From the NCBI GenBank assembly GCA_028281765.1, contig JANQJF010000077.1:1-38613 (forward strand): a DNA stretch of 38,613 nt. Direction: 5' to 3'. Shown in pieces: positions 24,110-33,478 of this stretch (position 1 is its first letter; each line of letters opens with the position of its first letter). The translations under genes and the position numbers were made by a program. The DNA comes from Planctomycetota bacterium (GTDB lineage Bacteria; Planctomycetota; UBA1135; UBA2386). The notes beneath the pieces were generated by a model that saw only the letters and a program-made list of their open reading frames with translations, was not told the origin of the DNA and did not search any database.

Positions 24110-25141
24110 ATGGGTGAAGCCGATCCCGGAACTACGCAGGCACTGCAAGCGAGTCGCGCGCTCCTGGCTTCGGCCAACGAGCGCATCGACGAGATGCGCA
24201 AGGAGCTCTTGGCGACCTACTTCGCCGAGCATGCGCAGGAGTTCTTGGACAGCAAGGCCGGGGAGGAGGCTCTGTTCGAGCACGCCTTGCGTCGAGTTCG
24301 TTACTGCACGAACACCATCGTGCCGTGGGTGAACATGTTCCGCGACCTGCGAGGCAGCAGGGTCGTCGAGATCGGCGGTGGCACGGGTTCGAGCACGGTT
24401 GTCTTCGCCTCCGAAGCCGAGCACGTGGAGACCTACGACATCGCGGAAGTTTCGGTCGAGGCGGCGCGACGTCGAGCGCGGCTGCTCGGAATCGACAACA
24501 TCGGCTTCCACTGCATCCCGCCGGATCGCATCACGGAGCAGATTCGCGCGGACAACGCGGGCACCGCCGATGTCGTGCTGCTGTTCGCGACTCTCGAGCA
24601 CCAGAAGTTCGAGGAGCGCCTCGCGAGCCTTCGCACTGCGTGGGACTGTCTCGCCGATGGAGGAATCCTGGTCGTCGGCGACACGCCGAATCGCCTCGCC
24701 TACGAACAGCGACACACGGCGCGGATGCCCTTCTACGACATGCTGCCGGATGAGGTTGCCGTGCACTTCGCGCCGCGGTCGCCGAACCGCGCATTCGCGA
24801 AAGCGGTAGAGAAGCAACTCGGCGTTTCTTTCGAGAGCACCAGCGATCTGATCGATCGCTGGGGGCGCGGCGTGAGCTTTCACGAATTCGAGATCGCGCT
24901 CGGTGATCTCCGTCCGCTCACGGTTGGCCACGGTTTCGAACAACCGATCATCGAGCACGGCGGCCTGTCTCTCGAAGATCGCGTCCTCATCCACTACTTC
25001 CGTCAGGCCGAGCTCGAAGTTCCGCTCGGATTCGCGCGCCAGACGTTGTGTGTGATCCTGCAGAAGTCGGATCGGACAACGGCCCCGGAGCCGCGTTGGT
25101 GGAGCGAGTTCGATCCCGATCGGGTTCTCGCGTTCCCTTGA
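24110..25141 (+). CDS. Class I SAM-dependent methyltransferase
   Basis: Rossmann-type methyltransferase of 343 residues. Motif I is VVEIGGGTGSST at about 85-96, followed by the acidic residue of VETYDIAEVS that would bind the SAM ribose. Motif IV-like TADVVLLFATLEHQ and DCLADGGILVVGDTPNRLAY follow. The N-terminal 60 residues are helical and charged (SANERIDEMRKELLATYFAEHAQEFLDS). The C-terminal third (SFHEFEIALGDL, RPLTVGHGFEQPIIEHGG) probably forms the substrate pocket. Substrate unknown; the layout recalls methyltransferases acting on glycans or lipids. It is isolated and converges with the secreted-protein gene across a strong hairpin. Confidence 0.85.
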   Translation: MGEADPGTTQALQASRALLASANERIDEMRKELLATYFAEHAQEFLDSKAGEEALFEHALRRVRYCTNTIVPWVNMFRDLRGSRVVEIGGGTGSSTVVFASEAEHVETYDIAEVSVEAARRRARLLGIDNIGFHCIPPDRITEQIRADNAGTADVVLLFATLEHQKFEERLASLRTAWDCLADGGILVVGDTPNRLAYEQRHTARMPFYDMLPDEVAVHFAPRSPNRAFAKAVEKQLGVSFESTSDLIDRWGRGVSFHEFEIALGDLRPLTVGHGFEQPIIEHGGLSLEDRVLIHYFRQAELEVPLGFARQTLCVILQKSDRTTAPEPRWWSEFDPDRVLAFP

Positions 25142-25147
25142 ACGCTG

Positions 25148-25183
25148 CCGGCGCCACGATTCTCGGAGAATCCGTGACGCCGG
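25148..25183. terminator. Bidirectional terminator between convergent genes
   Basis: CCGGCG..CACG.ATTCT pairs with AGAAT..CGTG.CGCCGG around a 3-nt loop, an interrupted 15-bp stem lying in the 57 bp between the methyltransferase and the convergent secreted-protein gene. No T-run, but placement and symmetry fit a terminator for both strands. Confidence 0.6.
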
Positions 25184-25198
25184 GATGAGTTCAGCGGA

Positions 25199-27403
25199 CT
25201 ACAGCCCCAGCGTCGCCTGCAGACGGTTCGAGAACGACACCGTCGGAGCGAATGTGCAGGGTGTCGCCGGCGTGAACCCGGACACGAACTGCATCTCGAA
25301 CTGTGCGCCGACGAGGTCGAACGCCGAGCAGGACATCCCCAGCGTGAAGCTGCCGCTGCCGCCGTTGATCTCGATCGGGATCGCCAAGAACGGGTTCGTG
25401 ATTGTGCACGGGCCGCACGAGAACGCCGCGCCGACGGCGCCGACGTGCAGCACGACGACCGAGCTCTGCGCGCCGGCCAGCTGGATCGAGACGTTGTTCG
25501 CGATCGCGAACGCACCGGAGATGCTCGCCACGCCGCCGAACCCGCAGCCGGAGTCGGGACTGACCACCGGGCCACCTTGGCCTACGGCCTCGAACAAGCG
25601 CGCCCGGACCGAACCGTCGAACAGCGAGTTGATGCTGACGGCGCTATTGACGATCAGGCACTCGTCGGAGTTGTCCCCGGCGGCCCAGCGCGACGCGACC
25701 TGCGGCTCGATGTCGTAGGTCCCGGTGCCGAAGCTCGCGCTCGTGCCGCAGAACTCGCAGTCGGCGCCGAGCGCGCGGAGCTGGATGTTCGACTGCAGGA
25801 ATCCGGTGAACGCGTCCGACCAGGCGACGACGTACTTCGGCCCGAGGAATCCGACCGCGATGTCGAACTCGTCGTCGCCGACTTCGGCCTCGATGGGAAG
25901 CGCGGCGGTGTCGGGGACGAGGTCGTTCACGTTCCATCGCACCATCTGGCAGTAGATGTCGCGCGGCCCGGACAGCGGCGTCTCCCAGCGTTCGAACCCG
26001 ATCATGAACTCGTCGCCGTCCCCGTCGACGTCCGGCTTGCGCGCGTTCGAACCGAGGTCGAGCTGCGTGCCGAGGGGGGCGAGGTTGCGGCCGATCAGTC
26101 GCGCCCGGAGGTGGTGCCCCGAGCGCTGCCACACGACGCAGTGTCGACCGGCGTCGCCGCCGCTCTTCGAGATCGCCGGCACCTCGTCGGACACGCCCGT
26201 CGAGAGACTCAGCGGAGCGCTCGGCACCGGGATCGCGCCGTGGTTGCCGACGTGGACGGACGCGCATTCGATGCCGCTGCCCTCGTGCGACCACACGACG
26301 ATCGCGTTGCGGAACGCCGGGCTCGAGACCCGCTCCCCGCTCGCGTCGGGGTCGATCTCGTTGCCGCTCGAGTTCGCGATCGTCACCGGGATGCTCGTCG
26401 CCCCCGTCAGCGCGCTGACGCCCTTGCACTCGATGTCGAACGGACCGAACTCGGTGGGCGCGGTCTGGTAGGCGACGACGAAGGTGTCGACGTCGGTGAT
26501 GTTCGCGACGCACGGGTTGAGCGCGACCTGAGTCGCGGACTCGATCAGGATCAGGCCCCCGATCAACGTGCCGTCCGAGCCGACCAGCTGCCCGCGGATG
26601 TCGGTGTCGTTGACGCCGAACTTGCGCTGCCACACGACGAGGTAGTTGTCCCCGCTCATGTCGAACGCGGCGTCCGCGCGGATGTCGTTCCAGTCGGTCT
26701 GATGGGGATTCACGTCGAAGGTCGAGCCGATCAGCGGGTCGAGCACCATCGGGTACCGGGCGTTGTCGACGAACTCCGCCGGCAGGACGAGATCGAGGTA
26801 TTCGCCGTCCCAGCGCAGCCAGCCGTCGTGACAGTCGCCGATCGCGTCGATGCCGGTCACGTCACCGAACGACACGCCGCCGACGCCCTTCTTCCAGAAG
26901 GTGACGCCATCGTCATGCACACCCGGCGCGGCCTCGAGCTCGGTTCGCACCTTCGCACGGACGACGAGGTCTCCGCTGCCCGGGAGTCGGTGGGGGAAGA
27001 CGTAGCTGAGCTCGACTCCGTTCGCTTCGACGTCGAAGCGTTCGACGATGCCGTTCCCGCAGTCGAAGCAGGCGACGTCACCGTCCGCCAGCGTCGGGCG
27101 CGAACCGGTGACGCCGTGCAGCACCGTGTCGCCGCGGCGGATCGACTCGACCTCGAACGCGAACGGCATCGATGGGTGGGCCGAGCCGAGAGCGGGGACA
27201 TACTCCATGCCGTCCGAATCGAAGCGGACCTTGTAGTCGCGCCCGCCGCCGACGACTTCGTCGCCGCGCAGGATCGCGCCGTGGGAGGCTTCGACGACGG
27301 GGTCGGAGCCGCCGGCAGGGAGCAAGGGATCGGACTGGGAAGCGGCGAACGATCCGGCCGTGAGCGCGGCACCGATCACCAGACTGGTTCTCGAGAAGTT
27401 CAT
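25199..27403 (-). CDS. Large secreted propeller-like protein, paralogue A
   Basis: 734 residues with a signal peptide (MNFSRTSLVIGAALTAGSFAAS). An N-terminal beta-rich domain (about 25-225) ends in YPMVLDPLIG. From about 230 to 600 runs a series of repeats of the form ..YLVVWQR...DIRGQLVGSDG..., typical of exported beta-propellers built from [LV]VVW blades (RNAIVVWSHEG, RHCVVWQRSG, KYVVAWSDA). The last 110 residues are a separate domain with CGPC and a terminal FSNRLQATLGL. AGGAGAC lies at proper distance before ATG 27403. It is a tandem paralogue of the next gene upstream, 42 bp away and probably co-transcribed. Role unknown; surface binding is a guess. Confidence 0.8.
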   Translation of the reverse strand: MNFSRTSLVIGAALTAGSFAASQSDPLLPAGGSDPVVEASHGAILRGDEVVGGGRDYKVRFDSDGMEYVPALGSAHPSMPFAFEVESIRRGDTVLHGVTGSRPTLADGDVACFDCGNGIVERFDVEANGVELSYVFPHRLPGSGDLVVRAKVRTELEAAPGVHDDGVTFWKKGVGGVSFGDVTGIDAIGDCHDGWLRWDGEYLDLVLPAEFVDNARYPMVLDPLIGSTFDVNPHQTDWNDIRADAAFDMSGDNYLVVWQRKFGVNDTDIRGQLVGSDGTLIGGLILIESATQVALNPCVANITDVDTFVVAYQTAPTEFGPFDIECKGVSALTGATSIPVTIANSSGNEIDPDASGERVSSPAFRNAIVVWSHEGSGIECASVHVGNHGAIPVPSAPLSLSTGVSDEVPAISKSGGDAGRHCVVWQRSGHHLRARLIGRNLAPLGTQLDLGSNARKPDVDGDGDEFMIGFERWETPLSGPRDIYCQMVRWNVNDLVPDTAALPIEAEVGDDEFDIAVGFLGPKYVVAWSDAFTGFLQSNIQLRALGADCEFCGTSASFGTGTYDIEPQVASRWAAGDNSDECLIVNSAVSINSLFDGSVRARLFEAVGQGGPVVSPDSGCGFGGVASISGAFAIANNVSIQLAGAQSSVVVLHVGAVGAAFSCGPCTITNPFLAIPIEINGGSGSFTLGMSCSAFDLVGAQFEMQFVSGFTPATPCTFAPTVSFSNRLQATLGL

Positions 27404-27445
27404 ATCAAGTCTCCTGTCTCTCTGGATTCACTGGTCTCTCGGGTT

Positions 27446-29656
27446 TCACTGAATGACGACGCGGATCGCGTTCGAGAAGTCCGTGCCGACTGGCGCGCAG
27501 AACGGCGCGGGCGCGGTGACGAGCCACTGGTCGTAGAACGTCAGTCCTGCGAGTGACGAGTTCGCGGGGATCGACATCGCCACGCTGGCGTTGCCGCGGA
27601 AGTCGGTCGACGCACCGAACGCGAAGCCGGTCGTCGGGTCGGGCACGAGCGTGCACAGACCGCAGCCGGCATCGATCCGGCCGAACGAGAACACCAGCGC
27701 GCACGGCGAGAACGAGCGCGACGAGCGGAGTCGGTGCACGAAGTCCGTGTTGCCGGTGGTGATGCGCGTCGCGTAGGCGAAGCCACCCGTGCCGCAGCCG
27801 CTGACCTCTTCGGTGGTCAAGCCTTCCTCGGCGCTCCAGAAGCGCGCGCCGATGAACGCGATGGAGTTCTGGTTCTCCTCCTCCCAGATGATCAACGCGC
27901 GATCGCTGTCGCTACCGCCGCTGAACGCGGACCCGATCGCCGGCCAGTCCTGGTCGAGCGTCGAGGAGGTCACGATGTACTCGAACGCGTTCCGCTGGCA
28001 CGTGAACGGATCGATCGGCACGCACGTGACGTCGTAGTCCGAACCGGAGTTCTGGTCCGCGTACGCGATCAGGACGGACTCGCCGAGCCACGACACAGAG
28101 GCGTGATGCTCGTCGTCGTTCACGTCGGTTTCGATCGGGATACCGGAGGCGCCGAGGTACGCCGCGTTCTCGGCGGCGTTCAGGTGGACGGCCGTGCAGT
28201 AGATGTCCTCGACCGAGATCGAGCCGGCTTCGTCGCGCTCCCAGGCCACGACCCAGTTGCGTCCGTCACCGTCGCACGACGGCGCCGTGTCGTTCACCGA
28301 GTTCGCCGTGATCTGCACGAAGTTGTCGAGCGCGTTCAGGTTGCGGTCGACGACCATCGCGCAGACTTCCAGGTCAGTCTGTGAGCGCTGGAACGCGATC
28401 ATGTGGTGCCCGGTGCTGCCGCCGCTCTTCGAGATCGTCGGCAGCGAGTCCCCGGAGCCACCTCCGCCCGCGAGCGCGGTGAGATCCGTGTGGTCGAACG
28501 CGACCAGCGTGCTGGCAGCGACGTTGAGCTCGAGCTGCGCGCCTTCGATCTTGGCGGCGGAGAAGTCCCACCAGACCGCGAGCGCATCGTTGTCGAGCGA
28601 CGTCGCTTCGCCGCCTACGTCCGGGAACGAGTCCAGGTTGGGGGACGCCTGGACGTCCATGCCGGCGGGGATCACCGTGGTCCCGCTCGCGGTGACGGCC
28701 GTCGCGCGGATGTTGCCGTCTTCTGTCCACACGACGACGAACGCGTCCTGGTTCGCGACGTTCGCGCACGCGGGGTAGAGCTTGTCCGAGAACGACGAGT
28801 TGACGCTCATCGTGCCGAAGACCTCGACGCCGTCGGAGTCGACCGCGCGGCCGCGGAGCTGGGTCAGGCCGCCGATCTCGCGTGACCACACCATGAAGTA
28901 CGTGTCGCTGCTCTCGTCGTACGCGACGTCCGGCCGCGCGTCGTCGAAGTCACTGGCCGAACCCTGGAACCCGTTGCCGATCCAGGGATCGAGGACCAGC
29001 GGTAGCGCGGCCGAGTCGACGAAGCTCTCCGGCAGCGCGAGCTCGAGTGCACCGCCCTTGCAGCGGAGGGATCCGGTGCAGCGCTTGCCCTCGGCGTCGA
29101 TGCCGGTGACCGCGCCGATCGTGACTTGGCCGGGTACACCATCGAGGTGGAATGCGAGGCCGGCCTCGGTCCACTCCGTGGTGTTCGCGACCAGTTCGGT
29201 CGACAGGTTCATCCGGACGACGAGGTCTCCGGTGCCGGTCGGCAGCGAACGGAACTCGAAGCTCTGCTCGATGCCGTCGACGTGCACGTCGTAGATCTCG
29301 TCGAACCAGGTGCGCTGGTAGCGCACCTGTTGATTGCCGACAACTTGCTGGCCGGGCGAGACTGCGAGTGTTTCGCCGTTCGTGCGACGAATCGACTCGG
29401 TCTCGAACCGAAGCGACTGCAGGCGATCCGTCTTCACGCCGAGCGCCGGCTGGAACTCGACGGTGCGAGTACTGAACACGGTTTCAAACCGCCTGGCGTA
29501 GGCGCGCAGCGTTCCGTCGCTCGCGTTGAGACTGACGCGTTGCGACGCGTCACCCGCGAAACCGTTCGCGGTCGGGAGTTGGTCGAGGGGGGTCTGTGCC
29601 GAAGCCGCGCCGAGGGCGCAGATCGTGGTCACGAGACCGAAAGCGCGAATGTTCAT
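27446..29656 (-). CDS. Large secreted propeller-like protein, paralogue B
   Basis: 736 residues, same architecture as its downstream neighbour: signal peptide (MNIRAFGLVTTICALGAASAQ), N-terminal beta domain ending in LPLVLDPWIG, and VVW-type blades (YFMVWSREIGGLTQLRGRAVDSDG, AFVVVWTEDGNIRA, NWVVAWERDE, RALIIWEEEN). A C-terminal module has CGLC, PANSSLAGLTFYDQWLV and a final FSNAIRVVI. The shared phrases TISKSGG, LVLDP.IG, GDLVVR.....EL and the FSN.....end show the pair arose by duplication, though they have diverged widely. The start is ATG at 29656; the frame is open far upstream but without a signal-compatible start. It is divergent from the second kinase gene across 306 bp. Confidence 0.8.
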   Translation of the reverse strand: MNIRAFGLVTTICALGAASAQTPLDQLPTANGFAGDASQRVSLNASDGTLRAYARRFETVFSTRTVEFQPALGVKTDRLQSLRFETESIRRTNGETLAVSPGQQVVGNQQVRYQRTWFDEIYDVHVDGIEQSFEFRSLPTGTGDLVVRMNLSTELVANTTEWTEAGLAFHLDGVPGQVTIGAVTGIDAEGKRCTGSLRCKGGALELALPESFVDSAALPLVLDPWIGNGFQGSASDFDDARPDVAYDESSDTYFMVWSREIGGLTQLRGRAVDSDGVEVFGTMSVNSSFSDKLYPACANVANQDAFVVVWTEDGNIRATAVTASGTTVIPAGMDVQASPNLDSFPDVGGEATSLDNDALAVWWDFSAAKIEGAQLELNVAASTLVAFDHTDLTALAGGGGSGDSLPTISKSGGSTGHHMIAFQRSQTDLEVCAMVVDRNLNALDNFVQITANSVNDTAPSCDGDGRNWVVAWERDEAGSISVEDIYCTAVHLNAAENAAYLGASGIPIETDVNDDEHHASVSWLGESVLIAYADQNSGSDYDVTCVPIDPFTCQRNAFEYIVTSSTLDQDWPAIGSAFSGGSDSDRALIIWEEENQNSIAFIGARFWSAEEGLTTEEVSGCGTGGFAYATRITTGNTDFVHRLRSSRSFSPCALVFSFGRIDAGCGLCTLVPDPTTGFAFGASTDFRGNASVAMSIPANSSLAGLTFYDQWLVTAPAPFCAPVGTDFSNAIRVVIQ

Positions 29657-29962
29657 GATGATGAGTTGCTCTCTCGTGTCATTGGTCGAGAGGGCGAGTG
29701 CTTCGCCGCGCACCGCGCCAACGTCCAAAATGGAGAAGTCGCAAATCCGCCAGCGAAGAGACGCCCCCGATAACCCGTGCTGCGCGTGCGCCTGCGCGAT
29801 GGTGCCCGTGACCCGCCCCTGCCCGCTCCCGCGCCCCGTAGCCGCCAACCAGTCCGCCAAAACCCCGAAAAACCCCGATTCCGACGTTGGGACCCACCCC
29901 GTCCCGTCACTTGCGTGCACGGTGGCTTGCGATGCGGATCCCCCAGTCCCGAGAATGACCCC
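29657..29962. promoter_or_regulatory. Intergenic region between divergent secreted-protein and kinase genes
   Basis: 306 bp without a credible gene. It must hold the promoters of both the secreted paralogue unit and the kinase gene. Open frames crossing it on both strands are compositionally poor and start-less. It contains a C/A-rich stretch with two AACCCCGA-like repeats at about 29862-29880 but no recognisable -35/-10 pair. Confidence 0.4.
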
Positions 29963-32683
29963 ATGAGCTCGGACAGTGAGCTTGGTCGCCTCGAACGTGC
30001 GCTCGCGATCTTCGTCGACGAGTTCGAGATCCAGGGCCGCGACGCCGACGAGATCCTCGCCGAGCACGAGGATCTCGCCGATTTGCTCGAGCCGATGCTG
30101 CGCGGCGAACCGATCGAAACCGGACTCGTCGAAGGTTCGCGGTTCGGCGACTACCGCATCGTGCGCGAGATCGGGCGCGGCGGTATGGGCATCGTGTACG
30201 AGGCGCAGCAGATCTCGCTGGATCGGCGCGTCGCGCTCAAGCTGCTCATGCAGGAGCGCACGTCCAGCGCGAACGCGCTGCTGCGCTTTCGCCGAGAAGC
30301 CGCTGTCATCGCGCAGCTCGATCACGAGAACATCGTGCGGGTCTTCGCGACCGGCAGCGAAGACGGGCGGCCGTTCATCGCGATGGAGCTCGTCGACGGA
30401 GTGCCACTGAGCACGCTGATCGACGCCGCCCGCGAGAGCGCGCACGATCGATCGGCCGGACTGCGCGCGGCTCTCGCGGTAGACGGTTCGGGGCCGCGCG
30501 GTTCCTACGTGACGATCCTCGTCGACGTGATCTCACAGGTCGCGGACGCGCTGTCGCACGCGCACCGCCTGGGCATCATCCATCGCGACATCAAGCCGGC
30601 GAACATCATCGTGCGCGGGGACGGCCGCGCGATCTTGACGGACTTCGGCATCGCCCGCGCCGAGACCCACGTCGGGATGACCGCGACGGGCGGGATGGTC
30701 GGGACTCCGAACTACGTCGCACCGGAGCAGGTGCGCGGCGCGGAGACGGACTCACGCACCGACGTCTTCGCGCTGGGCGTCACGCTGTTCGAATCGCTGA
30801 CGCTCAGCCGCCCGTTCGACGGCGACACCCCGCAGGCGCTGTTCGATGCGATCCTCTCGCGAGAACCGCGCGACCCGCTTCGCGTCTGTCCCGAACTCCC
30901 CGTCGAGCTCGCGGCGATCGTGTCTCTCGCGATCGAGAAGGAGCCGAGCCGGCGTTACCAGTCGATGGCCGCGTTCGCCGAGGACCTGCGCGCCTTCGCT
31001 GAGCACCGGCCCGTGTCCGCGCGGCGGCGCGGCCTGGGGCTGCGTCTGTGGCGCTGGGCGCAGCGCGAGCGCGCGAAAGCGACTCTCGCCGTGGTCCTCG
31101 TGCTGGCCGTCCCGATCGTCGCGGCGCTCAGTGGCTACCTGATCGCGAATCGGTCGACGTACGCTCTCGGCGAGGAGGCGAGGGTCACGCAGCAAGTCGA
31201 CCAGCACCTCGCGCACGGCTACTTCCAGCTGCACAAGGGAATCGTCGGCCGAGCGCGGTCGCGGTTCCGTCGTGCTCTCGAGTTGCAGTCGGAGTGTGTG
31301 GAGGCCATCGCGGGGCTCGCGTTGACGGCGGATCGCGCGAAGGGAGCGAAGGCCGGCGTCGCGATCCTCGAAGGGTTCGACGAGACCGTGAGTCGCCACG
31401 CGGCACTGCAGCGACTCCACAGCGAACTCGCGGGTGCAACGGACGGGCCGCAACCGACCGAGACCGCGTCGCCATTCGACGCGTTCGTCGCCGGAGTGCT
31501 CGAAATCCGTCGCGGCCACGCGGGGAGCCAGCCGGCGTACGAGCGGGCGGTGCCTCTGTTGCACCGTGCGGTGCTGACCTCGGACCGCGTGCGCTCGTAT
31601 TTCTACTTCGAGTGGGCCCACGCCGTCGGCCACAGCGATTCCGGGATGGGGCAGTACGACGTGCGCGATGCGCTGCGCCGGCGGTGGCCCAACTCGTGGG
31701 TCGCGTCCTTCTGGAGCTACTTCGCGTTTCAGAACGGCGATCGCTCGGCGTCATTGGAAGACGCGGAGCGCGCCGTGCGCTTGAACCCGACGCTCGGCCG
31801 GCTGAAGCAGAACCTCGCGAGTTCGCTGCACGCCAACGGTCAGAACGAGCGCGCGCTCACGATCCTCGAAGAACTGGTTGGCAAGGCGCCGGAGGACCCG
31901 TCGATCCGCTACGACCTCGCGGTCGTCTACGGCGCCCTCGGCCGCATGGACGAGTTCCGCGCGGCCGCCGCCAAGAGCTACGAGCTCGGGCCGGACCTGC
32001 CGCTCGCCAAGATGATCCACGCGAACGTGCTCGTCATGGACCGGGACTTCGACGGCGCGCTGCCGCTCTACGCCGAGGTCGAGGCGAGCACGCTCCCCGC
32101 ACACCAGCGCGCGGAGGCGGCGGCGCGCGCCGGCAGCCTGCACCGTCAGAAGCGTCAGAACGACGAGGCCAAGGCCGCGTACGCGCGCGCCCTCGCGCTT
32201 CGCCCGGAGTGGCCGGAGGTGTTGACCAACGTCGGCAACATCCTCCTGGAGGAGAGCGACCTCGTCGGCGCCGAACGCTACCACCGGCAGGCGGTCGCGG
32301 CTTCGCCCGGGCATCTCCAGGCGAACTACAACCTCGTGTTCTTGCTGCGTCAGGTGAGCCGTATCGAGGATGCGATCGAAGTGGCGGAAGCGTGGACCGG
32401 TGCGAGTCCCGGACACTGGCACGCGTGGTTCGAACTCGCCTCCGCGCTCTACGTGGATCGAACGGACCTCGACCGCGCGCTGTCAGCCGTCGAGAAGGCA
32501 CTCGCGATCGCGAAGCGCAGCGCGCTCAATCCTTGGATCATGAAGGCGCAGATCCAGTTCCAGCGTGAAGACTTCGCGAGCGCGGTCGAGACCATGACGG
32601 TCGCGTGCGAGTTGGCGCCCGAGGGGAGGCGGCCGGCGCTCGAGGCTGCGCTGGAGCGGTATCGTGCGGCGCTTGCTCGGTAG
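29963..32683 (+). CDS. Transmembrane serine/threonine protein kinase with TPR tail
   Basis: 906-residue PknB-type kinase. Glycine loop GRGGMG 71-76, Lys93, HRDIKPAN 207-214, DFG 227-229, GTPNYVAPEQ 247-256: all catalytic elements are present. A transmembrane helix at about 374-395 (LAVVLVLAVPIVAALSGYLI) precedes roughly 500 residues of TPRs, very clear at the end (AKAAYARALALRPEWPEVLTNVGNIL, AERYHRQAVAASPGHLQANYNLVFLL). ATG at 29963 gives a short acidic leader (FVDEFEIQGRDADEILAEHEDLADLLEPML), as in other planctomycete kinases. It converges with an ECF sigma gene 11 bp downstream and is divergent from the secreted paralogues. Extracytoplasmic TPRs as ligand sensor and the sigma factor as effector is an inference from context. 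Confidence 0.94.
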   Translation: MSSDSELGRLERALAIFVDEFEIQGRDADEILAEHEDLADLLEPMLRGEPIETGLVEGSRFGDYRIVREIGRGGMGIVYEAQQISLDRRVALKLLMQERTSSANALLRFRREAAVIAQLDHENIVRVFATGSEDGRPFIAMELVDGVPLSTLIDAARESAHDRSAGLRAALAVDGSGPRGSYVTILVDVISQVADALSHAHRLGIIHRDIKPANIIVRGDGRAILTDFGIARAETHVGMTATGGMVGTPNYVAPEQVRGAETDSRTDVFALGVTLFESLTLSRPFDGDTPQALFDAILSREPRDPLRVCPELPVELAAIVSLAIEKEPSRRYQSMAAFAEDLRAFAEHRPVSARRRGLGLRLWRWAQRERAKATLAVVLVLAVPIVAALSGYLIANRSTYALGEEARVTQQVDQHLAHGYFQLHKGIVGRARSRFRRALELQSECVEAIAGLALTADRAKGAKAGVAILEGFDETVSRHAALQRLHSELAGATDGPQPTETASPFDAFVAGVLEIRRGHAGSQPAYERAVPLLHRAVLTSDRVRSYFYFEWAHAVGHSDSGMGQYDVRDALRRRWPNSWVASFWSYFAFQNGDRSASLEDAERAVRLNPTLGRLKQNLASSLHANGQNERALTILEELVGKAPEDPSIRYDLAVVYGALGRMDEFRAAAAKSYELGPDLPLAKMIHANVLVMDRDFDGALPLYAEVEASTLPAHQRAEAAARAGSLHRQKRQNDEAKAAYARALALRPEWPEVLTNVGNILLEESDLVGAERYHRQAVAASPGHLQANYNLVFLLRQVSRIEDAIEVAEAWTGASPGHWHAWFELASALYVDRTDLDRALSAVEKALAIAKRSALNPWIMKAQIQFQREDFASAVETMTVACELAPEGRRPALEAALERYRAALAR

Positions 32684-32694
32684 TGTGAGCTGCC

Positions 32695-33300
32695 CTACAG
32701 CGATTCGAGCAGCGAGTGGATCTCACCCTTCCGGATCCGCGACACCACGCCCGCAAGACTCGCAAGCGCACGCTGGAACCGCGTCCTCGCCGCCTCACCC
32801 GTGACGCCGAACCGCTGACCGATCTGTTCGAACGACAGCTCGTGCCAGTTCCGCAGCACGATGATCTCGCGGTAGTCCGGGTCCAGCAGTTCGACCGCGA
32901 GCTGCAGCCACGCTTCCTCTTCGGCCTTCTCTGCGGCCATGCTGGGACGCGTCGCCGACGCGTCGAGGTCCAGCACGGTCGGCAGTCGCTCCTGTCGATT
33001 CCGGTCGCGGCGTTCGCGACGGAAGTGCCGGAGGCGCATGCGGATCGTGTTCTCGACGATGCGTGCGAGCAGGTGGCTGAACTGCTGATCGTCGGCGATC
33101 CGGAATCGCGGCCCGTCGCGCAGCACCTGGACGAGCGACTCCTGCACGAGGTCGCCGGTCTCCTCGACGCTGCGCAGCTCCTGTCCCATCCGGCTCCGGA
33201 CCAGCCGCGTGATCTGCGGCAGGACGTGTGCCACGAGATCCGACAGGGCTTCGGCGTCCCCGCCGTGCCAGCGTTCGAGCAGTTCGAGTTTCTCCGACAT
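32695..33300 (-). CDS. ECF RNA polymerase sigma factor, planctomycete type
   Basis: 201 residues from ATG at 33300 (MSEKLELLERWHGGDAEALSDLV). Region 2 is LPQITRLVRSRMGQELRSVEETGDLVQESLVQVLRDG and FSHLLARIVENTIRMRLRHFRRERRDR. Region 4 is LLDPDYREIIVLRNWHELSFEQIGQRFGVTGEAARTRFQRALASL. The phrase order resembles sigma factors that accompany serine/threonine kinases in planctomycetes, and a kinase gene converges on it here. No zinc-type anti-sigma factor is adjacent. The in-frame extension to 33504 is rejected because it crosses the start of the next gene and lacks sigma sequence. Confidence 0.92.
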   Translation of the reverse strand: MSEKLELLERWHGGDAEALSDLVAHVLPQITRLVRSRMGQELRSVEETGDLVQESLVQVLRDGPRFRIADDQQFSHLLARIVENTIRMRLRHFRRERRDRNRQERLPTVLDLDASATRPSMAAEKAEEEAWLQLAVELLDPDYREIIVLRNWHELSFEQIGQRFGVTGEAARTRFQRALASLAGVVSRIRKGEIHSLLESL

Positions 33301-33478
33301 GGACTTCGGTAAGTGACGCGGCGGGGCCGGTCCCAACCTCGATTCTACGGTTCTTTCGGCGCGTCCGGCCGGGCTCGAGCCGTGAGCGCGACGCGCGTCG
33401 CATTTTTCGAAGAATCCCCGAAGCCTCCGCGGCGCCCCGATCACCGCCAGGTGTCTACTCCCACCAAGGACTTCGAAC

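Noticed and set aside
25445..27556. 703-codon open frame on the plus strand
   Set aside because: Antisense to secreted paralogue A; composition (Arg, Val, Asp) and lack of motifs mark it as a shadow.
29653..29964. 103-codon minus-strand frame in the intergenic region
   Set aside because: No start-site signal, no domain, Gly/Arg/Ser-rich; it would overlap the start of paralogue B.
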